Source of the DNA: Chitinophaga oryzae
GTDB taxonomy: Bacteria; Bacteroidota; Bacteroidia; Chitinophagales; Chitinophagaceae
Direction of reading: 5' to 3'
Assembly (NCBI RefSeq): GCF_012516375.2
Contig: NZ_CP051204.2
Location: 1,798,001 to 1,862,000 of the forward strand
DNA length: 64,000 nt
Within the stretch, counting starts at the first letter, position 1, and every line of letters begins with the position of its first letter. Position numbers and translations under genes: made by a program. The notes below the pieces were generated by a model, which worked only from the letters and a program-made list of their open reading frames with translations, did not search any database and was not told the DNA's origin. Shown here one piece after another: positions 24,708 to 33,739 of the stretch.

Positions 24708-26896
24708 TCATTGATAATTTTTCTGACCCGGTTTTTATATTCGCCCAGTTCGTTCAATGTCTCGTTGATAAAGGCATTGTCTTCCAGGCTGCCTACCACT
24801 ACGTTCATTTCGTCGGCATTTTCGTAGGCCAGTTGGCGGAAAGGATTTTTATAGTCTTTCTCCCTTGAATGGCGGATGTTGTGTGCCATCCATTCCATGG
24901 TGCGGGTAGAGTCTTCCAGCCATTCTGCGAGTAATGCAGGGGTAAAGTTTTTCAAAGATACCTCTTTTATTTCCAGCATACTGGCAACGGCGTGCTGTAG
25001 TTTGTCGGTGGCGTATTCCTTACCGATTTCGATGTACTGTTCGTGCAGTTGCGGCCAGCTGGCGATTTTATTTTTCCGGATTTTCTGCTTCAGCAGGTTG
25101 ACGGTTTCTGCTTTCATCAGTTGTCCGCCGATGTTGTGCCACTCACCGCGTTTGGCTGTTTTGATGGCAGCCTGTAAAGCGAGGAATGACGGCTTTTTGG
25201 CGGCAATGATGTTTTTCATGCCGTAGAAAACAATCAGTTCGCGGAAGAGCGCGTAAGCTTTGTGCACCTTCAGCAGCTGCACTTCGCGGGAGCTGTTTTC
25301 CATGCCCCTGACCAGGACGGTCAGGCGGGCCACTTCTTCCGGCTGCTGCAACAGGAGTTCCTTTCCTTTTTTACGTATATCCTTTTCCGTTATCTCCTTT
25401 TTTGGCGTGTTTTCCGGCAGCGCGTACCATGCTTTGCCTACGGCAGCTTCCATGATAGCCAGTCCCTGGAACATTTCCTCTACGGAGTCCGGGGCCAGGA
25501 AATCATATTCTATCAGCTGGGTTTTGTCGGTGCGTTTGTCGCGGTCCACATATTTCCAGGAGTTGCGGGCAATGGCGTACATGTTGTGCATGAACCAGTA
25601 GCCGGGCATGATCTTGAGCCGGTTATCATGCTCATCGTTCAGCACGAGGCAGAAAGGGATATTGATATGCAGTTCAGACATATAATTGCCCTTGGAGATG
25701 AGCGTGAAGCTGGCGAATTTGGAATTGTGTTTCAGGCTTACGCATAGTCCCGGCCAGAAGCCCCTGCCGGCGAGGATTTCGCCGTCAGCGCCGCGGGAGT
25801 TGTGGTTGGAGCCGATAGTAGCGCCGGCGGCCATATTACTTTGCCCCATCACCAGCGCCGCACAGAGGAACGAATTGTTATGGTGCTGTTCGTGTGCCGG
25901 GAATATGAGGGAGTTGAGCACCTCGCAGCAGGAGATGGTAGCGTTGTTACCGAGGTACGAGTTGATCAGGCGGGCGCCGTATTTCAGCTGTGAATGCGAG
26001 GCCATCACAAAACGAACGGCTTTTACGCCGTAGAAAACGCGGCAGCCGTAGCCGATGATACCGTTCACCAGTTCACATCCTTCTCCTATCTGTGAGGCGG
26101 CGTCGCTGCTGCTGTTGATCGTGAGGTTTTTCAGCTTGTTGGCGCCTTTAAGGTAAGCGTCGGTGCCGATGGTCACGTCTTTGATGATCTTGCAGTTTTT
26201 GATCACGCAGCGGTCGCCGACCATGCCGTAGTAGCCGCGGCGCTTGTCGAATTGCTTTTCGGTGAAAGCTTTAAACTGCTGCTGCAGCTGCAGGTCATCG
26301 CGGTAACGTGTCCAGAGGTAGGCGTCGCCGGGCAGCATGCCATCGAAGGGCATGACGCTGCGGCCGCCGTTTTCGTTGCAAAGCTCCAGCTGGATACGGC
26401 CGCTTTCTGACTCGCCTTCTTTCAAAATCCCGTTCCCGAACTTGGCATAGTCGGTGGTGGCCATCTCGTTGACATTGGCGACGATCACTTCATTGCCCAG
26501 GATATAGTGGGAGAGGTAGTTGACATTGTGTACCACGACGTTGTCGCCGAAGTCGCAGGCGCAGATGGTGCTGTTGTACAGTCCTACCGGCAGCCGCAGG
26601 TTGTGGAACTCGAGATAATACGGTTCCAGTTTACCGATGCGCACCATGCCAAAGAAGTGGCAGTGCTGCACCAGCTGCGGGTTGAATTCGTTGGACACAA
26701 AAATATTGTTCCAGTCGTCGGAACTGTTGTCGTTGCGCACGAGGGCTTCCACCTCATGCGCCAGCAGTCTTCTGTATTCGCCCTGCCGGCTCCATTGCTC
26801 ATTGCGCAGGTAGTATTCGTCTTTTCCCTTGGGTAACGGGGTTTCAATAAAGTTGTAACCCAGTTCGGATAGTGGTTTCTTTTTGATGTTGTTCAT
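24695..26896 (-). CDS. DUF4954 family protein with left-handed beta-helix character
   Basis: 733 residues, cytoplasmic. The central part (about 100-380) contains repeats of hexapeptide type such as CVIKNCKIIKDVTIGTDAYL and CELVNGIIGYGCRVFYGVKA, typical of left-handed beta-helix acyl- or nucleotidyltransferase partners. The N- and C-terminal parts are mostly helical. I recognise it as the Bacteroidota family DUF4954, whose function is not known to me. It starts 14 bases after glmS and overlaps tag by 13 bases. Because GlmU-type enzymes of hexosamine metabolism also carry such helices, a role near UDP-GlcNAc synthesis is an attractive inference from context only. Confidence 0.85.
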   Translation of the reverse strand: MNNIKKKPLSELGYNFIETPLPKGKDEYYLRNEQWSRQGEYRRLLAHEVEALVRNDNSSDDWNNIFVSNEFNPQLVQHCHFFGMVRIGKLEPYYLEFHNLRLPVGLYNSTICACDFGDNVVVHNVNYLSHYILGNEVIVANVNEMATTDYAKFGNGILKEGESESGRIQLELCNENGGRSVMPFDGMLPGDAYLWTRYRDDLQLQQQFKAFTEKQFDKRRGYYGMVGDRCVIKNCKIIKDVTIGTDAYLKGANKLKNLTINSSSDAASQIGEGCELVNGIIGYGCRVFYGVKAVRFVMASHSQLKYGARLINSYLGNNATISCCEVLNSLIFPAHEQHHNNSFLCAALVMGQSNMAAGATIGSNHNSRGADGEILAGRGFWPGLCVSLKHNSKFASFTLISKGNYMSELHINIPFCLVLNDEHDNRLKIMPGYWFMHNMYAIARNSWKYVDRDKRTDKTQLIEYDFLAPDSVEEMFQGLAIMEAAVGKAWYALPENTPKKEITEKDIRKKGKELLLQQPEEVARLTVLVRGMENSSREVQLLKVHKAYALFRELIVFYGMKNIIAAKKPSFLALQAAIKTAKRGEWHNIGGQLMKAETVNLLKQKIRKNKIASWPQLHEQYIEIGKEYATDKLQHAVASMLEIKEVSLKNFTPALLAEWLEDSTRTMEWMAHNIRHSREKDYKNPFRQLAYENADEMNVVVGSLEDNAFINETLNELGEYKNRVRKIINEWEL

Positions 26897-26910
26897 GGAT
26901 AAGATCTAGG

Positions 26911-28746
26911 TTATTCAACAGTCACACTCTTCGCCAGGTTCCTCGGTTTGTCTACGTCAAACCCTTTCATGACGCCGATGTGATAAGCGAGCAGTTGCAA
27001 GGGGATAACGGAGATAATAGGTGCAACGAGTTCATCTGCTGAAGGTACAAAAATAACGTCATCTGCCATGGGAGGAATGGTTTGGTCTCCTTCCGTCACA
27101 ACCGCTATCACTTTACCTTTGCGGGCTTTGATCTCTTGTATGTTGGATACTACTTTTTCGTAGTAGCTGTCTTTGGTGGCCACGATCACCACAGGCAGGT
27201 TTTCGTCTACCAGTGCAATGGGACCGTGTTTCATTTCCGCTGCGGGATAACCTTCTGCGTGGATGTAGGAAATTTCTTTGAGTTTGAGCGCTCCCTCCAG
27301 CGCCACCGGGAAGTTATAACCGCGGCCCAGGTAGAGGAAGTCGCGTGCGTCTTTGTATTTGGCGGCGATCTTCTGTACCTGGTCGTCCAGCTTAAGGGCT
27401 GTCGCCACTTTTTCAGGTACCTGGTCAAGTTCATCGAGCAGGTGCTGGAAACGCTGGGCGGTAACGGAGCCTTTCTCTGCGGCTATTTTCAGGCCTACGA
27501 GGCACAGCACGGCCAGCTGCGCGGTGAAGGCTTTGGTGCTGGCTACGCCGATTTCAGGGCCTGCGTGCGTATAGGCGCCGGCGTGAGAGAGGCGGGCGAT
27601 GGACGAACCTACTACGTTACATACGCCAAGGATGATGGCGCCTTTTTCTTTGGCGGCTTCAATCGCCACCAGCGTGTCGGCTGTTTCGCCGGACTGGGAG
27701 ATGGCGATGATCACATCACCGGGGCCTACCACCGGATTACGGTAACGGAACTCGGAGGCGTATTCCACTTCCACGGGGATACGGCATAGCTCCTCGATCA
27801 TATATTCCGCTACGAGGCCCGCATGCCAGGAGGTGCCGCAGGCAACAATGATGATACGTTTGGCGTTGCTGAGCGTTTCGGCGTATTCGCGGATACCGCC
27901 CATGGTGAGGGTACCTTTTTTAGCATCGAGACGGCCGCGCAGGCTGTCGAAGATCGTTTGCGGCTGCTCAAAAATTTCTTTCAGCATGAAGTGGGCGTAG
28001 CCGCCTTTTTCGATGGCTGCCAGCTCGATGTCCAGCTTCTGTATGTACGGCGTCTGTCTTTCGTTGGAAATATTTTTCAGGATCAGTTCATCCGCTTTGA
28101 TAATGGCAATTTCGTAATCGTTGACATAGACTACTTCTTTAGTGTATTCCACGATGGGAGAGGCGTCGGAAGCGAGGAAATGTTCTCCTTTGCCAACGCC
28201 GATCACGAGGGGGCTGCCTTTACGCGCCGCAATCAGCGTGTCCGGGTTGTCTTCGTCGATCAGTACGATCACATAAGCGCCCACGACCCTTTTAAGGGCG
28301 ATGCGCAGGGCTTCTTCCAGCGGGCACTGGTTTTGTTTTTTGATCTCTTCAATAAAGTGCAGCAGCACTTCGGTGTCGGTATCGCTTTGAAAAACATGTC
28401 CCTGGTTGACCAGTTCCTGTTTCAGCTGTACATAGTTTTCGATGATGCCGTTATGTACCATCGACAGTTTTCCGTCACTGGAAACGTGGGGATGCGCGTT
28501 GCGGTCACACGGTTCGCCATGCGTCGCCCACCGGGTATGCCCGATGGCGATGGGGCTGCGCATGTCGTAACTGGAGGCATATTCTTCCAGTGCCGCTACT
28601 TTGTCTTTCTTTTTGTAAACCCGCAGTCCGTCGTTGATAATGGCTACGCCAGCGCTGTCGTAACCGCGGTATTCCAGTCTTTTAAGGCCTTTCAATACTA
28701 CCGGGTATGCTTCTCTGTGCCCGATGTAAGCTACAATTCCACACAT
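26911..28746 (-). CDS. glmS: glutamine--fructose-6-phosphate aminotransferase (isomerizing)
   Basis: Makes glucosamine-6-phosphate from fructose-6-phosphate and glutamine, the entry to peptidoglycan and LPS amino sugars. 611 residues. N-terminal class II glutaminase with the nucleophile Cys2 (MCGIVAYIGHREAYP) and GHTRWATHG; two SIS isomerase domains follow (SQSGETADT, STKAFTAQ); the C-terminus ends PRNLAKSVTVE as in all GlmS. I see no glmS ribozyme upstream. An 18-bp palindrome lies 60 bases before the start codon. First gene of the glmS-DUF4954-tag unit. Confidence 0.98.
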   Translation of the reverse strand: MCGIVAYIGHREAYPVVLKGLKRLEYRGYDSAGVAIINDGLRVYKKKDKVAALEEYASSYDMRSPIAIGHTRWATHGEPCDRNAHPHVSSDGKLSMVHNGIIENYVQLKQELVNQGHVFQSDTDTEVLLHFIEEIKKQNQCPLEEALRIALKRVVGAYVIVLIDEDNPDTLIAARKGSPLVIGVGKGEHFLASDASPIVEYTKEVVYVNDYEIAIIKADELILKNISNERQTPYIQKLDIELAAIEKGGYAHFMLKEIFEQPQTIFDSLRGRLDAKKGTLTMGGIREYAETLSNAKRIIIVACGTSWHAGLVAEYMIEELCRIPVEVEYASEFRYRNPVVGPGDVIIAISQSGETADTLVAIEAAKEKGAIILGVCNVVGSSIARLSHAGAYTHAGPEIGVASTKAFTAQLAVLCLVGLKIAAEKGSVTAQRFQHLLDELDQVPEKVATALKLDDQVQKIAAKYKDARDFLYLGRGYNFPVALEGALKLKEISYIHAEGYPAAEMKHGPIALVDENLPVVIVATKDSYYEKVVSNIQEIKARKGKVIAVVTEGDQTIPPMADDVIFVPSADELVAPIISVIPLQLLAYHIGVMKGFDVDKPRNLAKSVTVE

Positions 28747-29086
28747 GTGTTTAAGCGTGTTTTTTGGTGAGGGTGTTCATTGCAATATCGCATTAATTGT
28801 TAAAATAACATCACTTGATGTTAATAAAATATAATATAAGATATGGTTTTACGCGTGCGTTTTCACATAACGTGCATTCTTCGCAACATGAAAATTAAAA
28901 TGAAAAAGGGAATATCGTGCACGATTAACCGAATGTTAATATCGGACCATCGTTCACTATATTCCCTCTTGATCAATTACGAATTACGAATTTTTAATTC
29001 GTAATTAAGCATTAAAATTTAAAATCTGAATAAGTTAGTACGCTTATCCCCGAATCAGCCCTCAATTCGTAATTCGTAATTCGTAA
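28747..29086. other. glmS upstream region with repeats
   Basis: 340 bases, no plausible gene. It contains the palindrome at 28806-28823, an AGGGAATAT/ATATTCCCT inverted repeat (28908-28916 with 28959-28967) around a 42-base loop, and the AATTCGTA word repeats at 28974-29009 and 29063-29087. Confidence 0.6.
28806..28823. promoter_or_regulatory. palindrome upstream of glmS, candidate operator
   Basis: TAACATCACTTGATGTTA: perfect 8-bp arms around CT, 60 bases before the glmS start. It is in an AT-rich stretch where the promoter should lie. Confidence 0.45.
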
Positions 29087-29087
29087 T
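28974..29087. repeat. AATTCGTA/TTACGAATT inverted word repeat
   Basis: 28974-29009 holds TTACGAATTACGAATT followed by AATTCGTAATT, and 29063-29087 holds AATTCG TAATTCG TAATTCG TAA in the opposite sense. The 7-bp unit is TAATTCG. The second block runs into the stop codon of the S9 peptidase (29087-29089). The blocks can pair with each other or fold on themselves. Confidence 0.75.
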
Positions 29088-31456
29088 TATTTCAACAATG
29101 TATTATCGAACAAATGTAAGATTCTTTTGTATTCATCCGTCCAACTGCTGGGTGTTGTAAACCCGTGGTCTTCCACAGGGTATACTGCCAGTTCCCAGTT
29201 ATCTTTTCCCAGTTCTATCAGTCGTTGCGACAGCCGTACAATATCCTGGAAGTGTACGTTGGTATCAACCATGCCATGGCACATCAGCAGTTTGCCTTTC
29301 AGCCCTTCCGCAAAATAAATGGGCGAAGAGCGGCGGTAGGCAATACTGTCGGTAAACGGTTCATTCAGGATATTGCTGGTGTATCCGTGATTATAGTGCG
29401 CCCAGTCGGTAACGGAGCGTAAAGCGGCACCGGCTGCAAACACGCCTGGTTTGGTAAACATCGCCATCAGCGTCATAAAACCGCCGTAGCTGCCACCGTA
29501 AATTCCAATGCGGCCGGCGTCAACCTGCAATTTCTCTGCCAAGTATTTGGCGGCATCCACTTCATCGTCCAGGTCTTTGCCTCCCATGTAGCGGTAAATA
29601 CCGGTGCGCCAGTTGCGGCCGTAGCCGGCGCTGCCGCGGTAGTCCACGTCCAGTACGGTGTAGCCTTTGTCGGTGAGCAGGTTGTGGAACATGTATTCCC
29701 GGAAATAGCTGCTCCACCATTTGTGGGCATTCTGCAGGTAACCGGCGCCATGTACGAAGATCACGGCAGCGCCGTTCCGCTTCGCCGGGTCCGGCGTGTA
29801 TAACCGTGCATATACCGGCTGGTTGTCGCGCGCAGTGAAAGTGATCACCTGCGGATCCCGCCAGGGATAAGCTTTGAATTCGGCCGATTGCGCCATATGG
29901 GTGATCTGCACCGCTTTGCCGCCCGGCTTGTTGGGCTGCAGGTACAGTTCCCACGGTTTGGTGGAATAGGAATAACGGTAAGCGATCCACTGCTGGTCCG
30001 GCGAGATGCTTACTTCATGTGCTCCTTCCATGGTAGTGATGCGCTCAGCCTTGCCACCGGTAACGGATATACGATAAAGTTGTTTTTCACCGGGATGTAC
30101 TTCATTGGTAACGATGTAAAAATGTTTTTTATCGTTGGAAAGCGTAGCTTCCTGTACTTCGTAGTTGCCCTGGGTGAGCTGTTGGGTCTGGCCGGTCACC
30201 ACCTGCGTGGTATACAGATGGGAATACCCGGTGGCTTCTGACTGGTACCAGCAGGTATTTTCATCGATCCATCCCAGGCCGGAACTGATCTGCCATCCGC
30301 TGATACCGGGGCCGCCTATCCAGGCTTCGTCACGCTGCCGGTTCAGGGATTTAACCTTACCGGTACTGAGGTCCAGCAACACGATCCAGCGGTCCTTGTT
30401 ATCATCGGAACGTATGTCGGCAATGGCATGGGTCCCTTTGTCGGACCAGATGATGCCGCTGACGGCCACAGGCCGCACCCGGGCGCTGTCTCTTCCGGGA
30501 TAGTCTTTACTGTAGTCGGGGAGGTCTTTGATACCGGGCAGGTCTTTCAGCACTATCGGCAGCACAGTGTCCCGCTCCCGGTCGTAAATGAAAGATTCCT
30601 GTGTGCCCTGCGGTGCGCCTACTTTCTCACGGGAATGGATATCCGTAGTAAAGCCGGTCGCGGTTACAAATTCAGGCACAATGGTATTTTTACCGTCACC
30701 TTCCTTATAAAGTTTATAGGTGATATAACGGCCATCGGGACTGATCTGTACGGCACTCAGCTTCTTGTCGCTCAGGTATAGTTTACGCAATGGCTTCGCT
30801 TCGTATTGTTTGTTAAATGCAGTAAGGGCGTCTCTTTGGGCCTTCTGGTCCCGCACAACGGCCAGCAGTTCCAGCTGCTGTGCTTTCAGGTATTTCTCCT
30901 GGTCGTTGCCTTTCTGCAGTTCGTCTTTTTCTGCGGCAGGCTTGTTACCGGCAGTGAAGCTGGTGAGCTGGGTGGTAACGCCGGTGGCCCTGTCCCAGGC
31001 AAAGAGGTCGCGGTTTTGTGAATATACGATCTGCCGGCCGCCAAAGCTGAACTCCGGGTTAACTTCCGCGGCGGCGGTCTGTGTAACGCGGACCGTTTTG
31101 CCTGATTTTATCTCCATCAGGTATACATCGCCCTGGTAACTGTAGGTGAGCAGCGTCCTGTCGGTATTGTACCAGCCACGGGACCTGGCTGAGATCAGGC
31201 CGCGGTCGGCGGCGTTGGTCTTTACCGGCGTATGATTTTTGATGCCGGCGGCATAGAGAGAATCGGCCATTTGCTGGTCAGGGTTCCAGCTGAAATAGAC
31301 GGTCTGGTTGTCGGTCCCCCAGAAAAGATTATCTGGAGAAGTGCCTATCCATTTAGGATCGCGCATGATTTTTTCTACCGTAAGCGGCCCTGGTTGCTGG
31401 GCATAGAGACTGTTGGCTGATAAAAAAATAATGGCGGGCAATACCCATTTTGTCAT
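29087..31456 (-). CDS. S9 family (DPP-IV/prolyl oligopeptidase-like) serine peptidase, secreted
   Basis: 789 residues. Signal peptide MTKWVLPAIIFLSANSLYAQ. The N-terminal two-thirds form a beta-propeller of WD/PD40-like blades (WGTDNQTVYFSWNPD, ISPDQQWIAYRYSY). The C-terminal alpha/beta hydrolase domain carries the catalytic Ser in GGSYGGF, Asp in GMVDTNV and His in VEDHGF. Likely a periplasmic exopeptidase removing X-Pro or X-Ala dipeptides. It precedes glmS on the same strand but with a 340-base gap, so it is probably its own unit. Its last codons border a word-repeat element. Confidence 0.92.
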   Translation of the reverse strand: MTKWVLPAIIFLSANSLYAQQPGPLTVEKIMRDPKWIGTSPDNLFWGTDNQTVYFSWNPDQQMADSLYAAGIKNHTPVKTNAADRGLISARSRGWYNTDRTLLTYSYQGDVYLMEIKSGKTVRVTQTAAAEVNPEFSFGGRQIVYSQNRDLFAWDRATGVTTQLTSFTAGNKPAAEKDELQKGNDQEKYLKAQQLELLAVVRDQKAQRDALTAFNKQYEAKPLRKLYLSDKKLSAVQISPDGRYITYKLYKEGDGKNTIVPEFVTATGFTTDIHSREKVGAPQGTQESFIYDRERDTVLPIVLKDLPGIKDLPDYSKDYPGRDSARVRPVAVSGIIWSDKGTHAIADIRSDDNKDRWIVLLDLSTGKVKSLNRQRDEAWIGGPGISGWQISSGLGWIDENTCWYQSEATGYSHLYTTQVVTGQTQQLTQGNYEVQEATLSNDKKHFYIVTNEVHPGEKQLYRISVTGGKAERITTMEGAHEVSISPDQQWIAYRYSYSTKPWELYLQPNKPGGKAVQITHMAQSAEFKAYPWRDPQVITFTARDNQPVYARLYTPDPAKRNGAAVIFVHGAGYLQNAHKWWSSYFREYMFHNLLTDKGYTVLDVDYRGSAGYGRNWRTGIYRYMGGKDLDDEVDAAKYLAEKLQVDAGRIGIYGGSYGGFMTLMAMFTKPGVFAAGAALRSVTDWAHYNHGYTSNILNEPFTDSIAYRRSSPIYFAEGLKGKLLMCHGMVDTNVHFQDIVRLSQRLIELGKDNWELAVYPVEDHGFTTPSSWTDEYKRILHLFDNTLLK

Positions 31457-31548
31457 AGCGGTTCAGTATTTTGTTGGGCGATAAATGTAACAGTTTAATC
31501 ATAAATTGCTACAAATTTTGGATGGACGCCGGTTGGCTGTCTTTCACC

Positions 31549-32094
31549 ATGCAGCTTATGCGTTTACTGCCTGTCATATTTTGCCTCCTCTTGCTGGCTG
31601 CCTGCAAACCCAAGGCGCCTGTAAGGCAACCGGTGCCGGTATCGGAAGACACTACTTTCCTCACGGGCACGTTCTATCTCGTCCGGCATGCGGAGCGTTA
31701 TCCCGGCGGCGCCGATACCACCCTCACCCCGGAAGGCTTCCAACGCGCCGGCCTTTTATATGAACGGCTGAAAAACGCCCATCTCGACAAGATTTACCTG
31801 ACGCCTTACCTCCGCAGCGTCCAGACGGCCGACAGCCTCCGGATCAAACAAAAGCTGGATACCTGCTTCTATAAGGCGGATACCACCGGGGAATCGCTGA
31901 TTTATGAGATCACAAGGCATGGCGACTGGGGCAAACGGATTTTGGTGATTGGCCATAGTAATACGCTGGTGCCCGCGCTGCGCGGCCTGCGCGCCAAACC
32001 GCATATGAACATGCTGGGAGAGGACGAATACAACTGGCTGTTCATTGTTCATAAAACATCTGCCGGAACAAGCCTTACGGAGGACTGCTACTAG
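31549..32094 (+). CDS. histidine phosphatase superfamily lipoprotein
   Basis: Start at the ATG 31549 (or 31558), both giving a lipoprotein signal ending LLLAAC; the longer frame from 31471 adds an unlikely N-terminus. The mature protein has the phosphohistidine motif LVRHAE, TLTPEGFQRAGLLYERL, YLTPYLRSVQTA and a second catalytic His in GHSNTLVPAL, so the active site is complete. About 180 residues, SixA/PhoE-like size. An envelope-anchored phosphatase of unknown substrate. It faces the convergent mgtE gene; a 205-base inverted repeat fills the gap. Confidence 0.87.
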   Translation: MQLMRLLPVIFCLLLLAACKPKAPVRQPVPVSEDTTFLTGTFYLVRHAERYPGGADTTLTPEGFQRAGLLYERLKNAHLDKIYLTPYLRSVQTADSLRIKQKLDTCFYKADTTGESLIYEITRHGDWGKRILVIGHSNTLVPALRGLRAKPHMNMLGEDEYNWLFIVHKTSAGTSLTEDCY

Positions 32095-32096
32095 CT

Positions 32097-32301
32097 CACG
32101 CGGAGTTCTCGCGGAGTTCTCGCAAAGCACGCAAAGGAGCAAAGAGCGCAAAGAATAAAATAAGCGAGCAGAGAAAGCAAAGGAGCGGAGATCAATTCGA
32201 TTTGATCTCCGCTCCTTTGCTTTCTTATTTAAACTTAAAAAAATCTTTGCGCTCTTTGCTCCTTTGCGTGCTTTGCGAGAACTCCGCGTGAACTCCGCGT
32301 G
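32097..32301. repeat. nested inverted repeat of CGCAAAG words filling a convergent gap
   Basis: Outer arms 32097-32154 and 32244-32301 are reverse complements over 58 bases with one mismatch. The inner arms 32172-32194 and 32203-32225 are perfect over 23 bases. The arms consist of repeated words (CGCAAAG, GGAGCAAAG, CGCGGAGTT). The element starts two bases after one stop codon and ends two bases before the other. Related sequence occurs at 46140-46232. Confidence 0.92.
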
Positions 32302-32303
32302 AT

Positions 32304-33680
32304 TTATAACAAGATGCCTCTCATAAACGTATACGCCACGGAAAAATAAATCAGCAGTCCGGTCACATCCACCAGCGTGGCCACAAACGGGGCGGAGGAA
32401 GTGGCGGGGTCGGCGCCGGCTTTTTTCAGGATAATGGGCAGCATGGAGCCGGAGAGGGTGCCCCATAACACCACGCCAACGAGGGATATGCCGACGGTAG
32501 CCCCGATCAGCACTGTATGTTCGCCGTAGGTATGAAAAAGGCTGTTCCACAGCAGGATGCGGATGAAGCCGATGCATCCCAGCACGCTGCCCAGCAGCAG
32601 GCCGGAAACGATCTCACGCCGCATTACGCGCCACCAGTCGTTGATACTGATTTCGCCCAGTGCCATGGCCTGTATGATAAGGGTGGAAGCCTGAGAGCCG
32701 CTGTTGCCCCCGCTGGAGATGATCAGCGGTACAAAAAGCGCCAGCACGACGGCTTTGGCTATTTCGTCTTCAAAAAATCCCATGGCGGTGGCGGTCAGCA
32801 TCTCACCAATGAACAGTACCACGAGCCAGCCTACACGTTTTTTTACCAGCTTCAGCAGGGGCATGTCGAGGTAGGGCTCGTCCAGGGCTTCGGTACCACC
32901 GATCTTCTGGATGTTTTCAGTGTGCTCTTCGTTGGCGATCCACAGGATATCGTCGATGGTCACAATGCCGAGCAGTACGCCGTTGTCGTCCACAACGGGC
33001 AATGCCACCCGGTTTTCCATCCGGAACACCTGTACGGCTTCTTCCTGGTCGTCGTTGGCATGAAGGGATACGAAGCGGTCGTCCATCAGGGTATGCACCA
33101 CCGTGTCGGGCGCTACCAGCAGGAACTCGCGTATACGGAAGTCGTCGAGCAGGTGGCCCCGCTCATCGATCACATAGATAACGTCAATGGTCTCGCTGTC
33201 TTTGCCATGCTCGCGGATATAGTCCAGTACCTGTTTTACGGTCCACTCTTCCCTTACGGCGATATAATCGGGCGTCATGATACGCCCTACGCTGTTCTCC
33301 GGGTAACCCAGCAGGGAGAGGGTGATGCGTCGTTCTTCAGGGTCCAGCAGTTTGATCAGTTCTTTTACCGCTTCGCTGGGCAGTTCTTCCAGGAAAGCGG
33401 TACGGTCATCCGCCGGCAGCTCGTTCATCAGCTCGGCTATCTTGGCCGGGGGTAATGCCCGGATCACATCTTCCTGCAGGGGGAAGTCCAGGATACGGAA
33501 AGCCGCTGCCGCCCGGGTGATCGACAGTTGATGGATGATGATGCCCGCATCTTCGGGATTATCATGGATCAGGTCCGCTATATCCGTAATTAACTGGTCA
33601 TCCAGGTACACCGAGAGCTCGCGATAGTTTTTTTCTTTCTTCAGTGTGCTGAATTTTTCCAGTAATGCTTCATTTTCCAT
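32304..33680 (-). CDS. mgtE: magnesium transporter MgtE
   Basis: Mg2+ channel/transporter of the inner membrane, 458 residues. An N-terminal helical MgtE_N domain (about 10-130, with LPADDRTAFLEELPSE) is followed by a CBS pair (about 140-260: RIMTPDYIAV, VDDNGVLLGIVTIDDIL) acting as Mg2+ sensor, and by five membrane helices with the conserved PLIISSGGNSGSQASTLIIQ pore block. Complete and typical. Convergent with the phosphatase gene. Confidence 0.96.
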   Translation of the reverse strand: MENEALLEKFSTLKKEKNYRELSVYLDDQLITDIADLIHDNPEDAGIIIHQLSITRAAAAFRILDFPLQEDVIRALPPAKIAELMNELPADDRTAFLEELPSEAVKELIKLLDPEERRITLSLLGYPENSVGRIMTPDYIAVREEWTVKQVLDYIREHGKDSETIDVIYVIDERGHLLDDFRIREFLLVAPDTVVHTLMDDRFVSLHANDDQEEAVQVFRMENRVALPVVDDNGVLLGIVTIDDILWIANEEHTENIQKIGGTEALDEPYLDMPLLKLVKKRVGWLVVLFIGEMLTATAMGFFEDEIAKAVVLALFVPLIISSGGNSGSQASTLIIQAMALGEISINDWWRVMRREIVSGLLLGSVLGCIGFIRILLWNSLFHTYGEHTVLIGATVGISLVGVVLWGTLSGSMLPIILKKAGADPATSSAPFVATLVDVTGLLIYFSVAYTFMRGILL

Positions 33681-33739
33681 GTACTAATTTGACTCTATGC
33701 GCGAAAATAAGTTAAAATAAAACGCCTCCGGGATTAACG

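Noticed and set aside
28747..28960. glmS ribozyme/riboswitch
   Set aside because: No recognisable ribozyme core; only simple inverted repeats are present.
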